Part shown: positions 53,136 to 60,831 of the stretch, in pieces | How positions within the stretch are numbered: the stretch's first letter is position 1 | Layout: every line of letters starts with the position of its first letter | Assembly: GCF_900091505.1 (NCBI RefSeq) | Contig: NZ_LT607409.1 | Coordinates: 6,386,001 to 6,450,000, forward strand | Source: Micromonospora chokoriensis | GTDB taxonomy: Bacteria > Actinomycetota > Actinomycetes > Mycobacteriales > Micromonosporaceae | Direction of reading: 5' to 3' | Length of the DNA: 64,000 bases | Notes under the pieces: model-generated | Seen by the model: only the letters and a program-made list of their open reading frames with translations | Told to the model about the DNA's origin: nothing | The model's database searches: none | Position numbers and translations under genes: made by a program

Positions 53136-53324
53136 TCAATCTTCCGCCAGCTCCGGGCGGTACTCCCGGATCCAGGCCACCACGTCCGACTTCCGCCAGA
53201 CCTTGCCCTGCACCAGATCGGCCACCGGGTCCGGGAAGTTCCGGTGGCTGGTGATCACGTAGACCCGCTGCTTACTGATGCCGCCGAGCATCACGCGAAT
53301 CTCCGCAGCGCCTACCAGCTCCAT
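53136..53324 (-). CDS. Small helix-turn-helix DNA-binding protein
   Basis: A 62-residue protein: ELVGAAEIRVMLGGISKQRV then YVITSHRNFPDPVADL and GKVWRKSDVVAWIREYRPE, the winged-helix layout of AlpA/MerR-like regulators, with recognition residues near SKQRVYVITSH. ATG 53324 is chosen because TACGGT (minus strand, 53337-53332) ends 7 bases before it; the frame is open to 53393 but that extension covers the promoter. Divergent from a Cys-motif gene 67 bases away; it may regulate both. Confidence 0.72.
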   Translation of the reverse strand: MELVGAAEIRVMLGGISKQRVYVITSHRNFPDPVADLVQGKVWRKSDVVAWIREYRPELAED

Positions 53325-53391
53325 ATGGCGGACCGTAAACAGTTGACCCGACTCCTTGACCCGGGGCAACTTACCGGTCACCGTAAAGGGC

Positions 53392-53697
53392 ATGTCGAAG
53401 TCGAACGGAAACAGCGCCGATCGCGCGCCCTTGAGTGACCTGCACCCGGTGCATCAGCACCTGCCGCGGCGGCCCTCCTGGCTGTGCCGTGTGTGCGCCG
53501 CTACCTGGCCGTGCCCGTGCGCGCGGATGTTGCTGCGGGTGGAGTACGGGACCGACCGGGTGGCGTTGTCGATCTACATGGCCAGCCAACTGTTCGACGC
53601 GACGGCCGACCTGCTCACGCTCAACCCCGACCCGGGACCCGACCCACGGGAGCTGTTCGACAGGTTCCTGGCGTGGACGGCCCAGCCCCGCCCGTGA
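53392..53697 (+). CDS. Small Cys-motif protein of a common actinobacterial type
   Basis: A 101-residue protein. The centre reads RRPSWLCRVCAATWPCPCAR, four Cys with Trp and Arg in a fixed pattern, then VALSIYMASQLFDATADLL and RELFDRFLAWT. Similar proteins in Streptomyces and Micromonospora are often labelled flavin reductase, but no flavin site is visible, so I leave the function open. ATG 53392 has AAGGG only 2-6 bases upstream; CACCGT seven bases before it is a weak leaderless -10. The C-terminus runs into a tandem repeat. Confidence 0.62.
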   Translation: MSKSNGNSADRAPLSDLHPVHQHLPRRPSWLCRVCAATWPCPCARMLLRVEYGTDRVALSIYMASQLFDATADLLTLNPDPGPDPRELFDRFLAWTAQPRP

Positions 53698-53762
53698 CCG
53701 CGTCAGCGGCCCAGCCCCGCCCGTGACCGCCTGAACGGCCCAGCGTGCCCGTGACCGCGAAG
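53678..53762. repeat. Three imperfect 28-29-base tandem repeats at a gene 3' end
   Basis: Units start at 53678, 53707 and 53736 (CGGCCCAGCCCCGCCCGTGA in the first two; the third differs slightly). The first unit encodes the last residues and the stop codon of the Cys-motif gene, so each unit carries the same CCCGTGACCG context. Confidence 0.8.
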
Positions 53763-53770
53763 GGGGTGTG

Positions 53771-54802
53771 TCAGGGACCGTCGGGGGTGCGCTTGGCGCG
53801 GCTGGGCTGCACGCGCTTGGGTTCGCCGGGCATCTTCGGGTGGTCCGGCGGGTACGGCAGGTCGCCCTGACCGGCGGCGGCGTCGCGGTCGGCCCATTCG
53901 AGCAGCGGGGTGATGTCCCACGGGGCGTCGTCGATGCCGGCGTGCGGGTCGCCGCGCTCGGCGAGCCGGGCCGGGACGGTGCGCAGGTCGAAGTCGTCCG
54001 GGTCGACGTCGGGCAGTTCGTCCCAGGTGACCGGGGTGGAGACGGTCGCCCGCGCGTTGGCCCGCAGGGAGTACGCGCAGGCGATCGTGCGGTCGCGGGC
54101 CATCTGGTTGAAGTCGACGAAGACGCGGCTGCCGCGCTCCTCCTTCCACCAGGCGGTGGTCACCAGGTCGGGGTGGCGGCGTTCCACCTCCCGGGCGAGC
54201 GCGATGGTGGCCCGACGCACCTCGGTGAACGTCCAGCGGGGTTGGATGCGCAGGTAGACGTGCACCCCCCGACCGCCGGAGGTCTTCGGCCAACCGGTGA
54301 CGCCCAGCTCGTCGAGGAGCGCCCGGAGCTCACCGGCGGCCCGCGCGGCGTCGGCGAAGTCGGTGCCGGGCTGCGGGTCGAGGTCGATGCGCAGCTCGTC
54401 GGGCCGGTCGGGGTCGGTGGCGCGCACCGGCCAGGGGTGGAAGACGATGGTGCCCATCTGCGCCGCCCAGGCCACGTGCGCCAGATCGGTCGGGCACAGC
54501 TCGGCCGCGTTCCGGCCGCTCGGGAAGGTGATCTCCGCCGTGGTGACCCATGGCGGCACCCCCCTGGTGGGCACCCGCTTCTGGAAGAACGCCTCACCAC
54601 CGATGCCCTCGGGGAAGCGTTGCAGCGTGGTGGGCCGGTCCCGCAGGGCGCGCATGATGCCGTCGCCGACCGCGAGGTAGTAGTGGAAGACGTCCGCCTT
54701 GGTGAACCCCCGCTCGGGGAAGATCACCCGATCCGGACTGCTCAGCCGTACGCTGCGCCCGGCCACCTCGACCTCGGTGACCGCCGCCTTGGTGCCCGCC
54801 AT
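53771..54802 (-). CDS. Stand-alone LigD-type polymerase/primase domain
   Basis: A 343-residue archaeo-eukaryotic primase-type polymerase as in the LigD PolDom. Motifs: SSPDRVIFPERGFTKADVFHY, FFQKRVPTRGVPPWV, LRIDLDPQPGTDF with catalytic D140 and D142, KTSGGRGVHVYLRI, and VFVDFNQMARDRTIACAYSL. It fills gaps and adds ribonucleotides during end joining. Start: ATG 54802, since TATGGT (minus strand, 54814-54809) ends 6 bases before it. No ligase domain is fused; the LigC-type ligase lies 17 kb away. Confidence 0.92.
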   Translation of the reverse strand: MAGTKAAVTEVEVAGRSVRLSSPDRVIFPERGFTKADVFHYYLAVGDGIMRALRDRPTTLQRFPEGIGGEAFFQKRVPTRGVPPWVTTAEITFPSGRNAAELCPTDLAHVAWAAQMGTIVFHPWPVRATDPDRPDELRIDLDPQPGTDFADAARAAGELRALLDELGVTGWPKTSGGRGVHVYLRIQPRWTFTEVRRATIALAREVERRHPDLVTTAWWKEERGSRVFVDFNQMARDRTIACAYSLRANARATVSTPVTWDELPDVDPDDFDLRTVPARLAERGDPHAGIDDAPWDITPLLEWADRDAAAGQGDLPYPPDHPKMPGEPKRVQPSRAKRTPDGP

Positions 54803-54808
54803 CCCGCG

Positions 54809-54843
54809 ACCATATGCCACGCCCCCGACGTTCGACGTACCGT
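54809..54843. promoter_or_regulatory. Back-to-back leaderless promoters
   Basis: -10 TATGGT on the minus strand (54814-54809) serves the polymerase gene and -10 TACCGT on the plus strand (54838-54843) serves msrB. The two starts are only 47 bases apart, so the -35 regions would overlap the other promoter. Confidence 0.5.
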
Positions 54844-54849
54844 TGGGGG

Positions 54850-55254
54850 GTGAGTCTTGACGACAACGAGCTGCCCCGCACCGAGGACGAGTGGCGGGTC
54901 CGGCTGACCCCCGAGGAGTTCCACGTCCTGCGGGAGGCCGGCACCGAACGGCCCTGGACGGGCGAGTACGTGGACACGAAGACCCAGGGGGTCTACCACT
55001 GTCGCGCCTGCGGTCTGGAGCTGTTTTCCAGCGACACCAAGTTCGACTCGCACTGCGGGTGGCCGAGCTTCGACGACGCCATCCCGGGCCGGGTCAAGGA
55101 GATCGAGGACCGCAGCCTCGGCATGGCGCGTACGGAGATCCGGTGCGCCCGCTGCGACAGTCACCTCGGGCACGTCTTCCACGGTGAGGGCTTCACCCCG
55201 AAGGACACCCGGCACTGCGTCAACTCGATCTCGGTCCGCCTCGAACCCCGCTGA
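54850..55254 (+). CDS. msrB: Peptide-methionine (R)-S-oxide reductase
   Basis: A 134-residue MsrB that reduces methionine-R-sulfoxide in proteins. The zinc pairs are C51/C54 (YHCRACGLELF) and C99/C102 (RCARCDSHLGHVF), and the catalytic Cys is C123 in RHCVNSISVRL; FDSHCGWPSF adds a conserved block. GTG 54850 follows TACCGT by 6 bases, so a leaderless start is likely; a frame from ATG 54814 would run through the promoter. Convergent with a lipoprotein gene. Confidence 0.95.
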   Translation: MSLDDNELPRTEDEWRVRLTPEEFHVLREAGTERPWTGEYVDTKTQGVYHCRACGLELFSSDTKFDSHCGWPSFDDAIPGRVKEIEDRSLGMARTEIRCARCDSHLGHVFHGEGFTPKDTRHCVNSISVRLEPR

Positions 55255-55308
55255 GCAAGGGCAAGCAGCAAGGCGCAGGCAGCAAGGCCCAAGGAACCGA
55301 AGGGCCGC

Positions 55309-55890
55309 TCAGGGCGTACCCCGGAGTAGGTCGACCTCGGCGGTCCGGGACTGCTCGATCCGCCGGGCCAGGTCGCGGACCCGCTCGTTGCGGCCGACGT
55401 CGACCTGGGCCCGGGCCAGGTCGGCGGCCGACCGCTGGTGGTCGGCGAGCACCTCGCGCAGCACCCGGTCGACGTCCGGGGCGGGCGCGTTGCGCAGCCG
55501 GTCGAGCGCCGCGTCGTCGCCGTGCCCCTCGTGGTGGTGCGCGGCGGCGCTGGCGCCCGGCCCGGTGGTGGGCAACCAGCCGCGCATGGCGACCAGTTCG
55601 TCGGCCTCGGTGGCCTCGATGGCGGCGGCCAGGGTGCGCAGCGCGTCGTCGCGCACCCGGTCCCGGGACGACCGCACGATCTGCAGGGTGCGTTCGCTGT
55701 GCCCGACCATCGTGCTGAGGAACACCAGGTCGATGCCGCTCATCGCGCCCAGGTCGGCAGTGGGTCCGGCGACCGTGGAGCCGGCCGGGGGCGCGGGGGC
55801 CGGTTGCGGCCCGCCCGGGTCGGGTGACCCGGCGCAGGCGCTGGTGAGCAGCAGGGCCGCGAGCACTGACACCAGAGGGGTACGGGGCAT
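55309..55890 (-). CDS. DUF305 lipoprotein
   Basis: A 193-residue lipoprotein: signal LVSVLAALLLTSAC (C19), a Pro/Gly tether, then a four-helix ferritin-like DUF305 domain with DLVFLSTMVGHSERTLQIVR, EADELVAMRGWLP, a His-rich AHHHEGHGDDAAL and EVLADHQRSAADLARAQ. Family members are often near copper or oxidative-stress genes; the His cluster could bind metal. GGAGC precedes ATG 55890. Located between msrB and an AA10 LPMO, which itself needs copper; a functional link is speculation. Confidence 0.82.
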   Translation of the reverse strand: MPRTPLVSVLAALLLTSACAGSPDPGGPQPAPAPPAGSTVAGPTADLGAMSGIDLVFLSTMVGHSERTLQIVRSSRDRVRDDALRTLAAAIEATEADELVAMRGWLPTTGPGASAAAHHHEGHGDDAALDRLRNAPAPDVDRVLREVLADHQRSAADLARAQVDVGRNERVRDLARRIEQSRTAEVDLLRGTP

Positions 55891-55953
55891 GTCGGTGCTC
55901 CGTTCAGGCGGGGGGCGGCGACGGGTGCGACCCGAGGGGCCGCACCCGCACGG

Positions 55954-56694
55954 TCAGACCTGCTGCCAGAGCGCCGGTACGTTCGGCGGCTCCCAGCCGG
56001 GGATGGCGGTGTGCGCCTGCCGGCAGCGGTAGGTGGTTCCGCCGTAGGTGACCTGGTCGCCGACCTGGTACGCCCGGCCGCTCGCCCAGGTGCCGCCCTG
56101 CGCGGGCGGAGTCGTCGGCGTGGGGGTCGGGGTGGGTCGTGGGGTGGCCGTCGGGGTCGGCGTGGGGGTCGGGTTCGAGCCGCCACCGCCGATCTGCACG
56201 TCGATGCAGGAGTAGAAGGCGTTCGCCGTGTCGGAGATGTTCCACACCGCGAGGATCTTCTGCCGACCGGAGAAGCCACCGAGGTTGACGGTGTGCGAGA
56301 CGGTGGCACCCGGCTGCTGGCCGTTGCCGTTCACCACGCCGACGCGGGTGTTGCCGATCCAGTACTCCCAGTTGGCGGTGGCGTGCCGGGCGGTGTTCAC
56401 CCAGGTGAAGGTCAGCGAGCTGCCGACCGAGGTGGCCGGCCAGCCCCGGCTGTCGTCGTTGAGGACGGCGAAGCCGGAGATTCCGGCGTTGCAGCTGCGC
56501 AGACCCTTGGGTCCTTCGACGCTCTGCGGCTCGTACTTGATCTGCCCGCAGTCGGGGACCCGGCCCTGCGCGCAGAGCGCCTGCCGGCTCGGCGGGGCAG
56601 AGACGTAGCCGTGGGCCTGCGCGGGGGCGGCGACGGTGAGGGTGGCGGCGACGGCACCTGCCGCCACCAGCGGGACGGTGATTCTTCGACGCAT
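55954..56694 (-). CDS. AA10 lytic polysaccharide monooxygenase with CBM5-type module
   Basis: A 246-residue secreted copper enzyme. The signal ends APAQA and the mature chain starts HGYVSAP, so H28 becomes the N-terminal ligand of the histidine brace; H104 in VNTARHATANWEYWI is the second. KYEPQSVEGPKG and CIDVQI are further AA10 blocks. A (PT)-rich linker leads to GGTWASGRAYQVGDQVTYGG and AIPGWEPPNVPALWQ, a family 5/12 chitin-binding module. Domain make-up suggests C1 oxidation of chitin. ATG 56694 has GAAGGAG upstream. An AT-rich zone lies before it; no CebR box is seen. Confidence 0.92.
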   Translation of the reverse strand: MRRRITVPLVAAGAVAATLTVAAPAQAHGYVSAPPSRQALCAQGRVPDCGQIKYEPQSVEGPKGLRSCNAGISGFAVLNDDSRGWPATSVGSSLTFTWVNTARHATANWEYWIGNTRVGVVNGNGQQPGATVSHTVNLGGFSGRQKILAVWNISDTANAFYSCIDVQIGGGGSNPTPTPTPTATPRPTPTPTPTTPPAQGGTWASGRAYQVGDQVTYGGTTYRCRQAHTAIPGWEPPNVPALWQQV

Positions 56695-56724
56695 GGGGCA
56701 GCTCCTTCTCCGGGGTCCGGTGGG

Positions 56725-56780
56725 TGCCCCCAAAATAATTTAAACATTGTTAACAGTAAAGACTCCCATCAATAAATGAA
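56725..56780. promoter_or_regulatory. AT-rich island upstream of the LPMO gene
   Basis: About 55 bases with very low G+C (AATAATTTAAACATTGTTAA and neighbours), the sharpest drop in the window. It sits 35-85 bases upstream of the LPMO start and probably holds its promoter; TTTACT and TTAAAT on the minus strand are candidate hexamers. The rest of 56695-56939 shows nothing else. Confidence 0.45.
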
Positions 56781-56939
56781 TCGATGGTGGCGGTTTTCTT
56801 CGGCGGAGGTGGAGCAGGCCACCCCCATGACACGCCGGACCGACACGCCGCCGGTCGGCCGGAACATCGACAATCCGCCACCCAGCGCGCCGCATCGAGG
56901 GCAACCTGTAGTTACTTGTCCTTATATGGGGGTTTTCTC

Positions 56940-57200
56940 GTGGCAACCTGCGAGGTCTGCGGCAACGACTACTGGATGGCGTTCGAGGTACGCACCGTCA
57001 GCGGCGACGTGCACACCTTCGACTCGTTCGAGTGCGCGATCCACCGGATGGCACCGATCTGCGAACACTGCCAGATCAAGATCGTCGGGCACGGCGTCGA
57101 GGTCAACGGCCGCTTCTTCTGCTGCGGCCACTGCGCCCGCGCCGTCGAGGGCGAGGTCGGTGCCGAGATCCGCGACGCCGTCGGGGCACGCCCGGCCTGA
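56940..57200 (+). CDS. Small Cys-rich metal-site protein
   Basis: An 86-residue protein starting VATCEVCGNDYWMAFEVRTV. Cys pairs occur in CEVC, ICEHCQIKIVGHG and FFCCGHCARAV, with His in DSFECAIHRMAP, so one or two zinc sites are likely. From memory, similar short proteins are common in actinomycetes, without an assigned role. GTG 56940 has GGGGG seven bases upstream in an AT-rich leader (TTATATGGGGGTTTTC). Stands alone. Confidence 0.75.
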   Translation: MATCEVCGNDYWMAFEVRTVSGDVHTFDSFECAIHRMAPICEHCQIKIVGHGVEVNGRFFCCGHCARAVEGEVGAEIRDAVGARPA

Positions 57201-57255
57201 CCGCGCCAACCCGCCCCGCCCCGCCCGACCGCCCTCCTGCGGTACGGTCGTCGCC

Positions 57256-57297
57256 ATGCGGCCACTGCTGGGCGTCCTCCCCCCGCCGCGCTCCTGA
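57256..57297 (+). CDS. Possible 13-residue leader peptide before the EamA transporter
   Basis: ATG 57256 opens MRPLLGVLPPPRS and stops at 57295-57297. TACGGT (57243-57248) ends 7 bases before the ATG, as at other leaderless genes here. The PPP run is a known cause of ribosome pausing in general, and a 7-bp hairpin overlaps the stop. Together they suggest a translated leader, but the peptide is too short to prove. Confidence 0.4.
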   Translation: MRPLLGVLPPPRS

Positions 57298-57306
57298 ACG
57301 GAGCGC
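57288..57306 (+). other. Hairpin overlapping the leader peptide stop
   Basis: GCGCTCC (57288-57294) pairs with GGAGCGC (57300-57306), loop TGAAC, which contains the stop codon of the short frame. About 100 bases before the EamA start; possible attenuator. Confidence 0.4.
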
Positions 57307-57404
57307 CGCGCTCTCGCCGACCGGGTGACTGACCCCGTCGGCCGTCCTGCCGTACGCGCTCCGTCGACGTCGTCCCGTCAACGGCTCACCCTCGGAGCGC
57401 CCTC

Positions 57405-58346
57405 GTGTCCCTCTCCCGAACCACGCGCCCGGCCGCCCCGGCGCCGGTCGTCCACCAGGCCCGCACCGGCCTGATCCAGATCACCGTCACCGGCGTGCTG
57501 TGGGGCACCACCGGTGTGGCGGTGCACCTCCTGCACGACAGCACCGGGCTCAGCTCGGTGAGCATCGGCTTCCACCGCCTCGCCATCGCCGCGCTCGTCC
57601 TCCTGGCGTGCACCGCCGGTCGACTCCGCACGGTCCTGGCCGCCCTGCGCGCGGCACCCGTACCGCTGCTGCTCACCGGCGTCGGACTCGGCCTCTACCA
57701 GGCGCTCTACTTCGCCGCCGTGACCTGGGCCGGGGTCAGCGTCGCCACCGTCGTCAGCCTGGGCGTGGCCCCGGTGCTCGCCGCCGCCTGGGAGTCGGCA
57801 CGCGCCCGCCAGATCCCCGGCCCGGTGCGACTCGGGACGCTGGTCGCGGCCGTCACCGGTCTCGTCCTGATCACCACCGCCACGGCGGACCCCGGCGCGG
57901 CGGCGCCCGCACCCCTGCTCGGCCTGCTGGCGGCGGCCGGCTCCGGCCTCGGGTACGCGGTGACCACCCTGATCAGCCGGCACGCGTCGCAGCACACCAC
58001 GCCGATGACGCTGACCACCATCTCGACAGTGGTCGGCGCGCTCACCCTGGCGCCGTTCGCCCTGGTGTCCGGAATCGGCGTGCCGGTACGCCCCGACACC
58101 GTGGCGCTGCTGCTGCACCTCGGCGTGATCACCACGGCGGTGGCGTACGCGTTGTTCTACGCCGGGCTGCGCACCACAGCGGGCAGCGTGGCCGCTGTGC
58201 TGACCCTGCTCGAACCGCTCACCGCCGCGGTGCTGGCGGTGGCGCTGCTGCACGAGCCGCTGCCGCTGCCGGTGGTCGTCGGCGGCGCCCTGCTGCTCAG
58301 CGCGGTGGCCGCCACCTACCTGGCACCTCGGGCGAGCACCGGATGA
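57405..58346 (+). CDS. EamA/DMT-family transporter
   Basis: A 313-residue inner-membrane protein with ten hydrophobic segments in two EamA repeats. The first begins LIQITVTGVLWGTTGVAVHL, and the repeat signatures are FAAVTWAGVSVATVVSLGVA and ALFYAGLRTTAGSVAAVLTL then EPLTAAVLAVALLHEPLPL. Members export amino acids or metabolites, or take up nucleotides or sugars; no substrate can be read. GTG 57405 has GGAG eight bases upstream. A possible leader peptide and hairpin lie 100-150 bases upstream. Confidence 0.88.
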   Translation: MSLSRTTRPAAPAPVVHQARTGLIQITVTGVLWGTTGVAVHLLHDSTGLSSVSIGFHRLAIAALVLLACTAGRLRTVLAALRAAPVPLLLTGVGLGLYQALYFAAVTWAGVSVATVVSLGVAPVLAAAWESARARQIPGPVRLGTLVAAVTGLVLITTATADPGAAAPAPLLGLLAAAGSGLGYAVTTLISRHASQHTTPMTLTTISTVVGALTLAPFALVSGIGVPVRPDTVALLLHLGVITTAVAYALFYAGLRTTAGSVAAVLTLLEPLTAAVLAVALLHEPLPLPVVVGGALLLSAVAATYLAPRASTG

Positions 58347-58383
58347 GGCGGCCCAGGCAGGTGACGCGGCCTAGGATCGTCGG

Positions 58384-58839
58384 ATGCCCTCGCAGACCAC
58401 CGCCATCCGCACGGCCGCCTTCGCCGACCTGGACACCCGCACCTTCCACGACCTGCTCAAGCTGCGCATCGACGTGTTCGTGGTGGAGCAGAACTGCCCG
58501 TACCCGGAACTCGACGGTCGCGACGTCGAGCCGGGCACGCGGCATCTCTGGCTGACCGACGGCGGCGCGCCGCTGGCGTACCTGCGGATCCTGGCCGAGC
58601 CGGACGGCACCGCCCGGATCGGTCGGGTGGTGGTGGCGCCGGAGGCACGGGGCGGCGGGCACGCCGGCCGGCTGATGACCGCGGCCCTGGAGGTGGTCGG
58701 CGACCGGCCCAGCGTGCTGGAAGCCCAGTCGCACCTGGTCGCGTTCTACGGCCGGCACGGCTTCACGGTCAGCGGCCCGGAGTACGTCGAGGACGGCATC
58801 CCGCACACGCCGATGCGGCGTGGTGCCATTGACGCCTGA
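58384..58839 (+). CDS. ElaA-like GNAT acetyltransferase
   Basis: A 151-residue protein of the ElaA group: RTFHDLLKLRIDVFVVEQNC then PYPELDGRDVEPGTRHLW, the signature of the family, GRVVVAPEARGGGHAGRLM (acetyl-CoA loop) and LVAFYGRHGFTVSGPEYVED. The substrate is unknown. TAGGAT (58372-58377) ends 6 bases before ATG 58384, predicting a leaderless start. Confidence 0.88.
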   Translation: MPSQTTAIRTAAFADLDTRTFHDLLKLRIDVFVVEQNCPYPELDGRDVEPGTRHLWLTDGGAPLAYLRILAEPDGTARIGRVVVAPEARGGGHAGRLMTAALEVVGDRPSVLEAQSHLVAFYGRHGFTVSGPEYVEDGIPHTPMRRGAIDA

Positions 58840-58893
58840 CGATCGAGCTGGCATGGTGCCGGGTAGAGCCATCGCAGGAGCCAGCGAGTAGGC

Positions 58894-58914
58894 ACGGGAG
58901 TGGGCAACTCCCGT
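58894..58914. promoter_or_regulatory. Inverted repeat upstream of the cellulose-type LPMO
   Basis: ACGGGAGT (58894-58901) and ACTCCCGT (58907-58914) with a 5-base spacer. The GGGAG/CTCCC arms recall the CebR half-sites, but the spacing and ends differ, so it is not a standard CebR box. It is 44 bases before the ATG; operator or leader hairpin. Confidence 0.4.
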
Positions 58915-58957
58915 CGGTCCGGGTGTCGTCGTCCGACCTCATCCCCCCGGGGGCTCC

Positions 58958-60058
58958 ATGTCCACTTTCATCCGATCACGGCGCGTGTTCTGGTTGTTCG
59001 CCGTCGTGACGGCCGCCGTGCTCCTGTTGACCACAGCGCTGACCACGATCGTGGCTCAGCCCGCCTCCGCGCACGGCTCGGTCGTCGACCCGGCGTCGCG
59101 CAACTACAGCTGCTGGCAGCGCTGGGGTGGCGACTTCCAGAACCCTCGGATGGCCAGCGAGGACCCGATGTGCTGGCAGGCCTGGCAGTCCGACCCCGCC
59201 GCCATGTGGAACTGGAACGGCCTGTTCCGGGAGGGTGTGGGGGGCAACCACCAGGCCGCCGTCCCCGACGGTCAGCTGTGCAGCGGCGGCCGCACCCAGA
59301 GCCCCCGCTACAACTCGCTGGACACCGTCGGCGCCTGGAAGACCACAGCGGTGTCGAACAACTTCCGGCTCCGCTTCTTCGACCAGGCCAGTCACGGCGC
59401 CGACTACATCCGGGTGTACGTGACCAAGCAGGGCTTCAACGCGGCCACCCAACCGCTCGGCTGGGGCAACCTGGAGTTGGCCGGCCAGATCGGCAACACC
59501 CCGGCCTCGCAGTGGGACAAGGACACCGGCGGCGTCTCGATCCAGATCCCGGTCAACGCGCCGGGACGCACCGGACGGCACATCGTCTACACCGTCTGGC
59601 AGGCCAGCCACTTCGACCAGTCGTACTACCTGTGCAGCGACGTCGACTTCGGCGGGGGAACGAGCACGCCGCCGCCGACCACGCCGCCGCCGACCACCCC
59701 ACCGCCCACGACTCCCCCGCCCACCACCCCGCCCCCGACGACGCCGCCGCCGGCCGGGGCGTGCACGGCTACCTACCAGGTCACCGGCCAGTGGTCCGGC
59801 GGCTTCCAGGGTGAGGTGAAGGTGACCGCTGGTGGTTCACCGACCCGAGGCTGGTCGGTGAGCTGGAACTACGGCAACGGCCAACAGGTCACGTCGTCCT
59901 GGAACGCCACCGTCAGCACCAGCGGCACGCAGGTCACGGCACGTAACGCCAACCACAACGGCAGTCTTGCCGCCGGCGCGAGCACCACCTTCGGGTTCCT
60001 CGGCTCGTGGAACGGCAGCAACCCGGTTCCGCTGGTCACCTGCACGACGACCAGTTGA
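58958..60058 (+). CDS. AA10 LPMO with CBM2, cellulose type
   Basis: A 366-residue secreted copper enzyme. The signal ends QPASA, exposing H39 (HGSVVDPASRNYSC); H146 in FDQASHGADYIRVYV completes the histidine brace. MCWQAWQSDPAAMWNWNGLF and RNYSCWQRW are typical of cellulose-active AA10. A linker of PPPTT units (DNA about 59665-59755) leads to a CBM2: CTATYQVTGQWSGGFQGEVK with NGQQVTSSWNATVS and a final Cys. It should act with the GH9 enzyme on crystalline cellulose. GGGGGCTCC precedes ATG 58958. Confidence 0.94.
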   Translation: MSTFIRSRRVFWLFAVVTAAVLLLTTALTTIVAQPASAHGSVVDPASRNYSCWQRWGGDFQNPRMASEDPMCWQAWQSDPAAMWNWNGLFREGVGGNHQAAVPDGQLCSGGRTQSPRYNSLDTVGAWKTTAVSNNFRLRFFDQASHGADYIRVYVTKQGFNAATQPLGWGNLELAGQIGNTPASQWDKDTGGVSIQIPVNAPGRTGRHIVYTVWQASHFDQSYYLCSDVDFGGGTSTPPPTTPPPTTPPPTTPPPTTPPPTTPPPAGACTATYQVTGQWSGGFQGEVKVTAGGSPTRGWSVSWNYGNGQQVTSSWNATVSTSGTQVTARNANHNGSLAAGASTTFGFLGSWNGSNPVPLVTCTTTS

Positions 60059-60129
60059 TCCCCGGCCGGCGCCGCACCCGGGCGGGGGTGCGGCGCCGGA
60101 CGGCGGGACTCACACCAGGCGGGCGGGGC

Positions 60130-60831
60130 TCAGACCAGGCAGTTGACGATCTCCGCCACCGAGCGGCGGCGGCCCGTGTAGAAGGGCACCTCTTCCCGGA
60201 CGTGCCGGCGGGCGCCGGACGCACGCAGGTCCCGCATCAGGTCCACGATCCGGTGCAGCTCGTCGGCCTCGAAGGCGAGCATCCACTCGTAGTCGCCCAA
60301 CGCGAACGAGGCCACCGTGTTGGCCCGTACGTCGGGGTAGCCCCGGGCCATCTTCCCGTGCTCGGCGAGCATCTCGCGCCGCTCGGCGTCGGGCAGCAGG
60401 TACCACTCGTACGAGCGGACGAACGGGTACACGCAGATGTAGGGGCGGGCCTCCTCGCCGGCCAGGAACGCCGGGATGTGGCTCTTGTTGAACTCCGCCG
60501 GCCGGTGCAACGCCATCTGCGACCAGACCGGGGTCATCGCCCGACCCAGCGTCGTACGCCGGAACCGCAGGTACGCGTCCTGCAACGCGTCACTGGACGC
60601 GGAGTGCCACCAGATCATCACGTCCGCGTCGGCGCGCAGACCGGACAGGTCGTACACGCCCCGGACCACCACGTCCTTGCCGGCCAGCTCGTCGAAGAGG
60701 GCGACGACCTCACCGGTGACGTTGTCCCGCAGCGACGGCAGCGGGGAACTGGCCCGGAACACCGACCACATGGTGTAGCGGATGCTGTCGTTCAGCTCCC
60801 GCAACCGGGCCGCGTTGGTCTGCTCGGTCAT
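60130..60831 (-). CDS. hemQ: Coproheme decarboxylase HemQ (ChdC)
   Basis: A 233-residue chlorite-dismutase-family enzyme that turns coproheme into heme b with peroxide. Residues match the actinobacterial type at the same numbers as reported for Corynebacterium diphtheriae ChdC: distal H118 (NKSHIP), catalytic Y135 (CVYPFVRS) and axial H158 (EMLAEHGK). RYTMWSVFRASSP and SYEWYLLPDAER are further signatures. ATG 60831 overlaps the hemG stop by four bases. Last step of the coproporphyrin-dependent heme route. Confidence 0.95.
   Translation of the reverse strand: MTEQTNAARLRELNDSIRYTMWSVFRASSPLPSLRDNVTGEVVALFDELAGKDVVVRGVYDLSGLRADADVMIWWHSASSDALQDAYLRFRRTTLGRAMTPVWSQMALHRPAEFNKSHIPAFLAGEEARPYICVYPFVRSYEWYLLPDAERREMLAEHGKMARGYPDVRANTVASFALGDYEWMLAFEADELHRIVDLMRDLRASGARRHVREEVPFYTGRRRSVAEIVNCLV

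Noticed and set aside
58894..58914. Inverted repeat as a third CebR-type operator site
   Set aside because: Arms share GGGAG but the centre is 5 bases longer than the CebR box and the ends differ; kept only as an inverted repeat.
59665..59755. Short repeats that could look like a CRISPR or tandem array
   Set aside because: They encode the PPPTT linker of the LPMO; no spacer structure.
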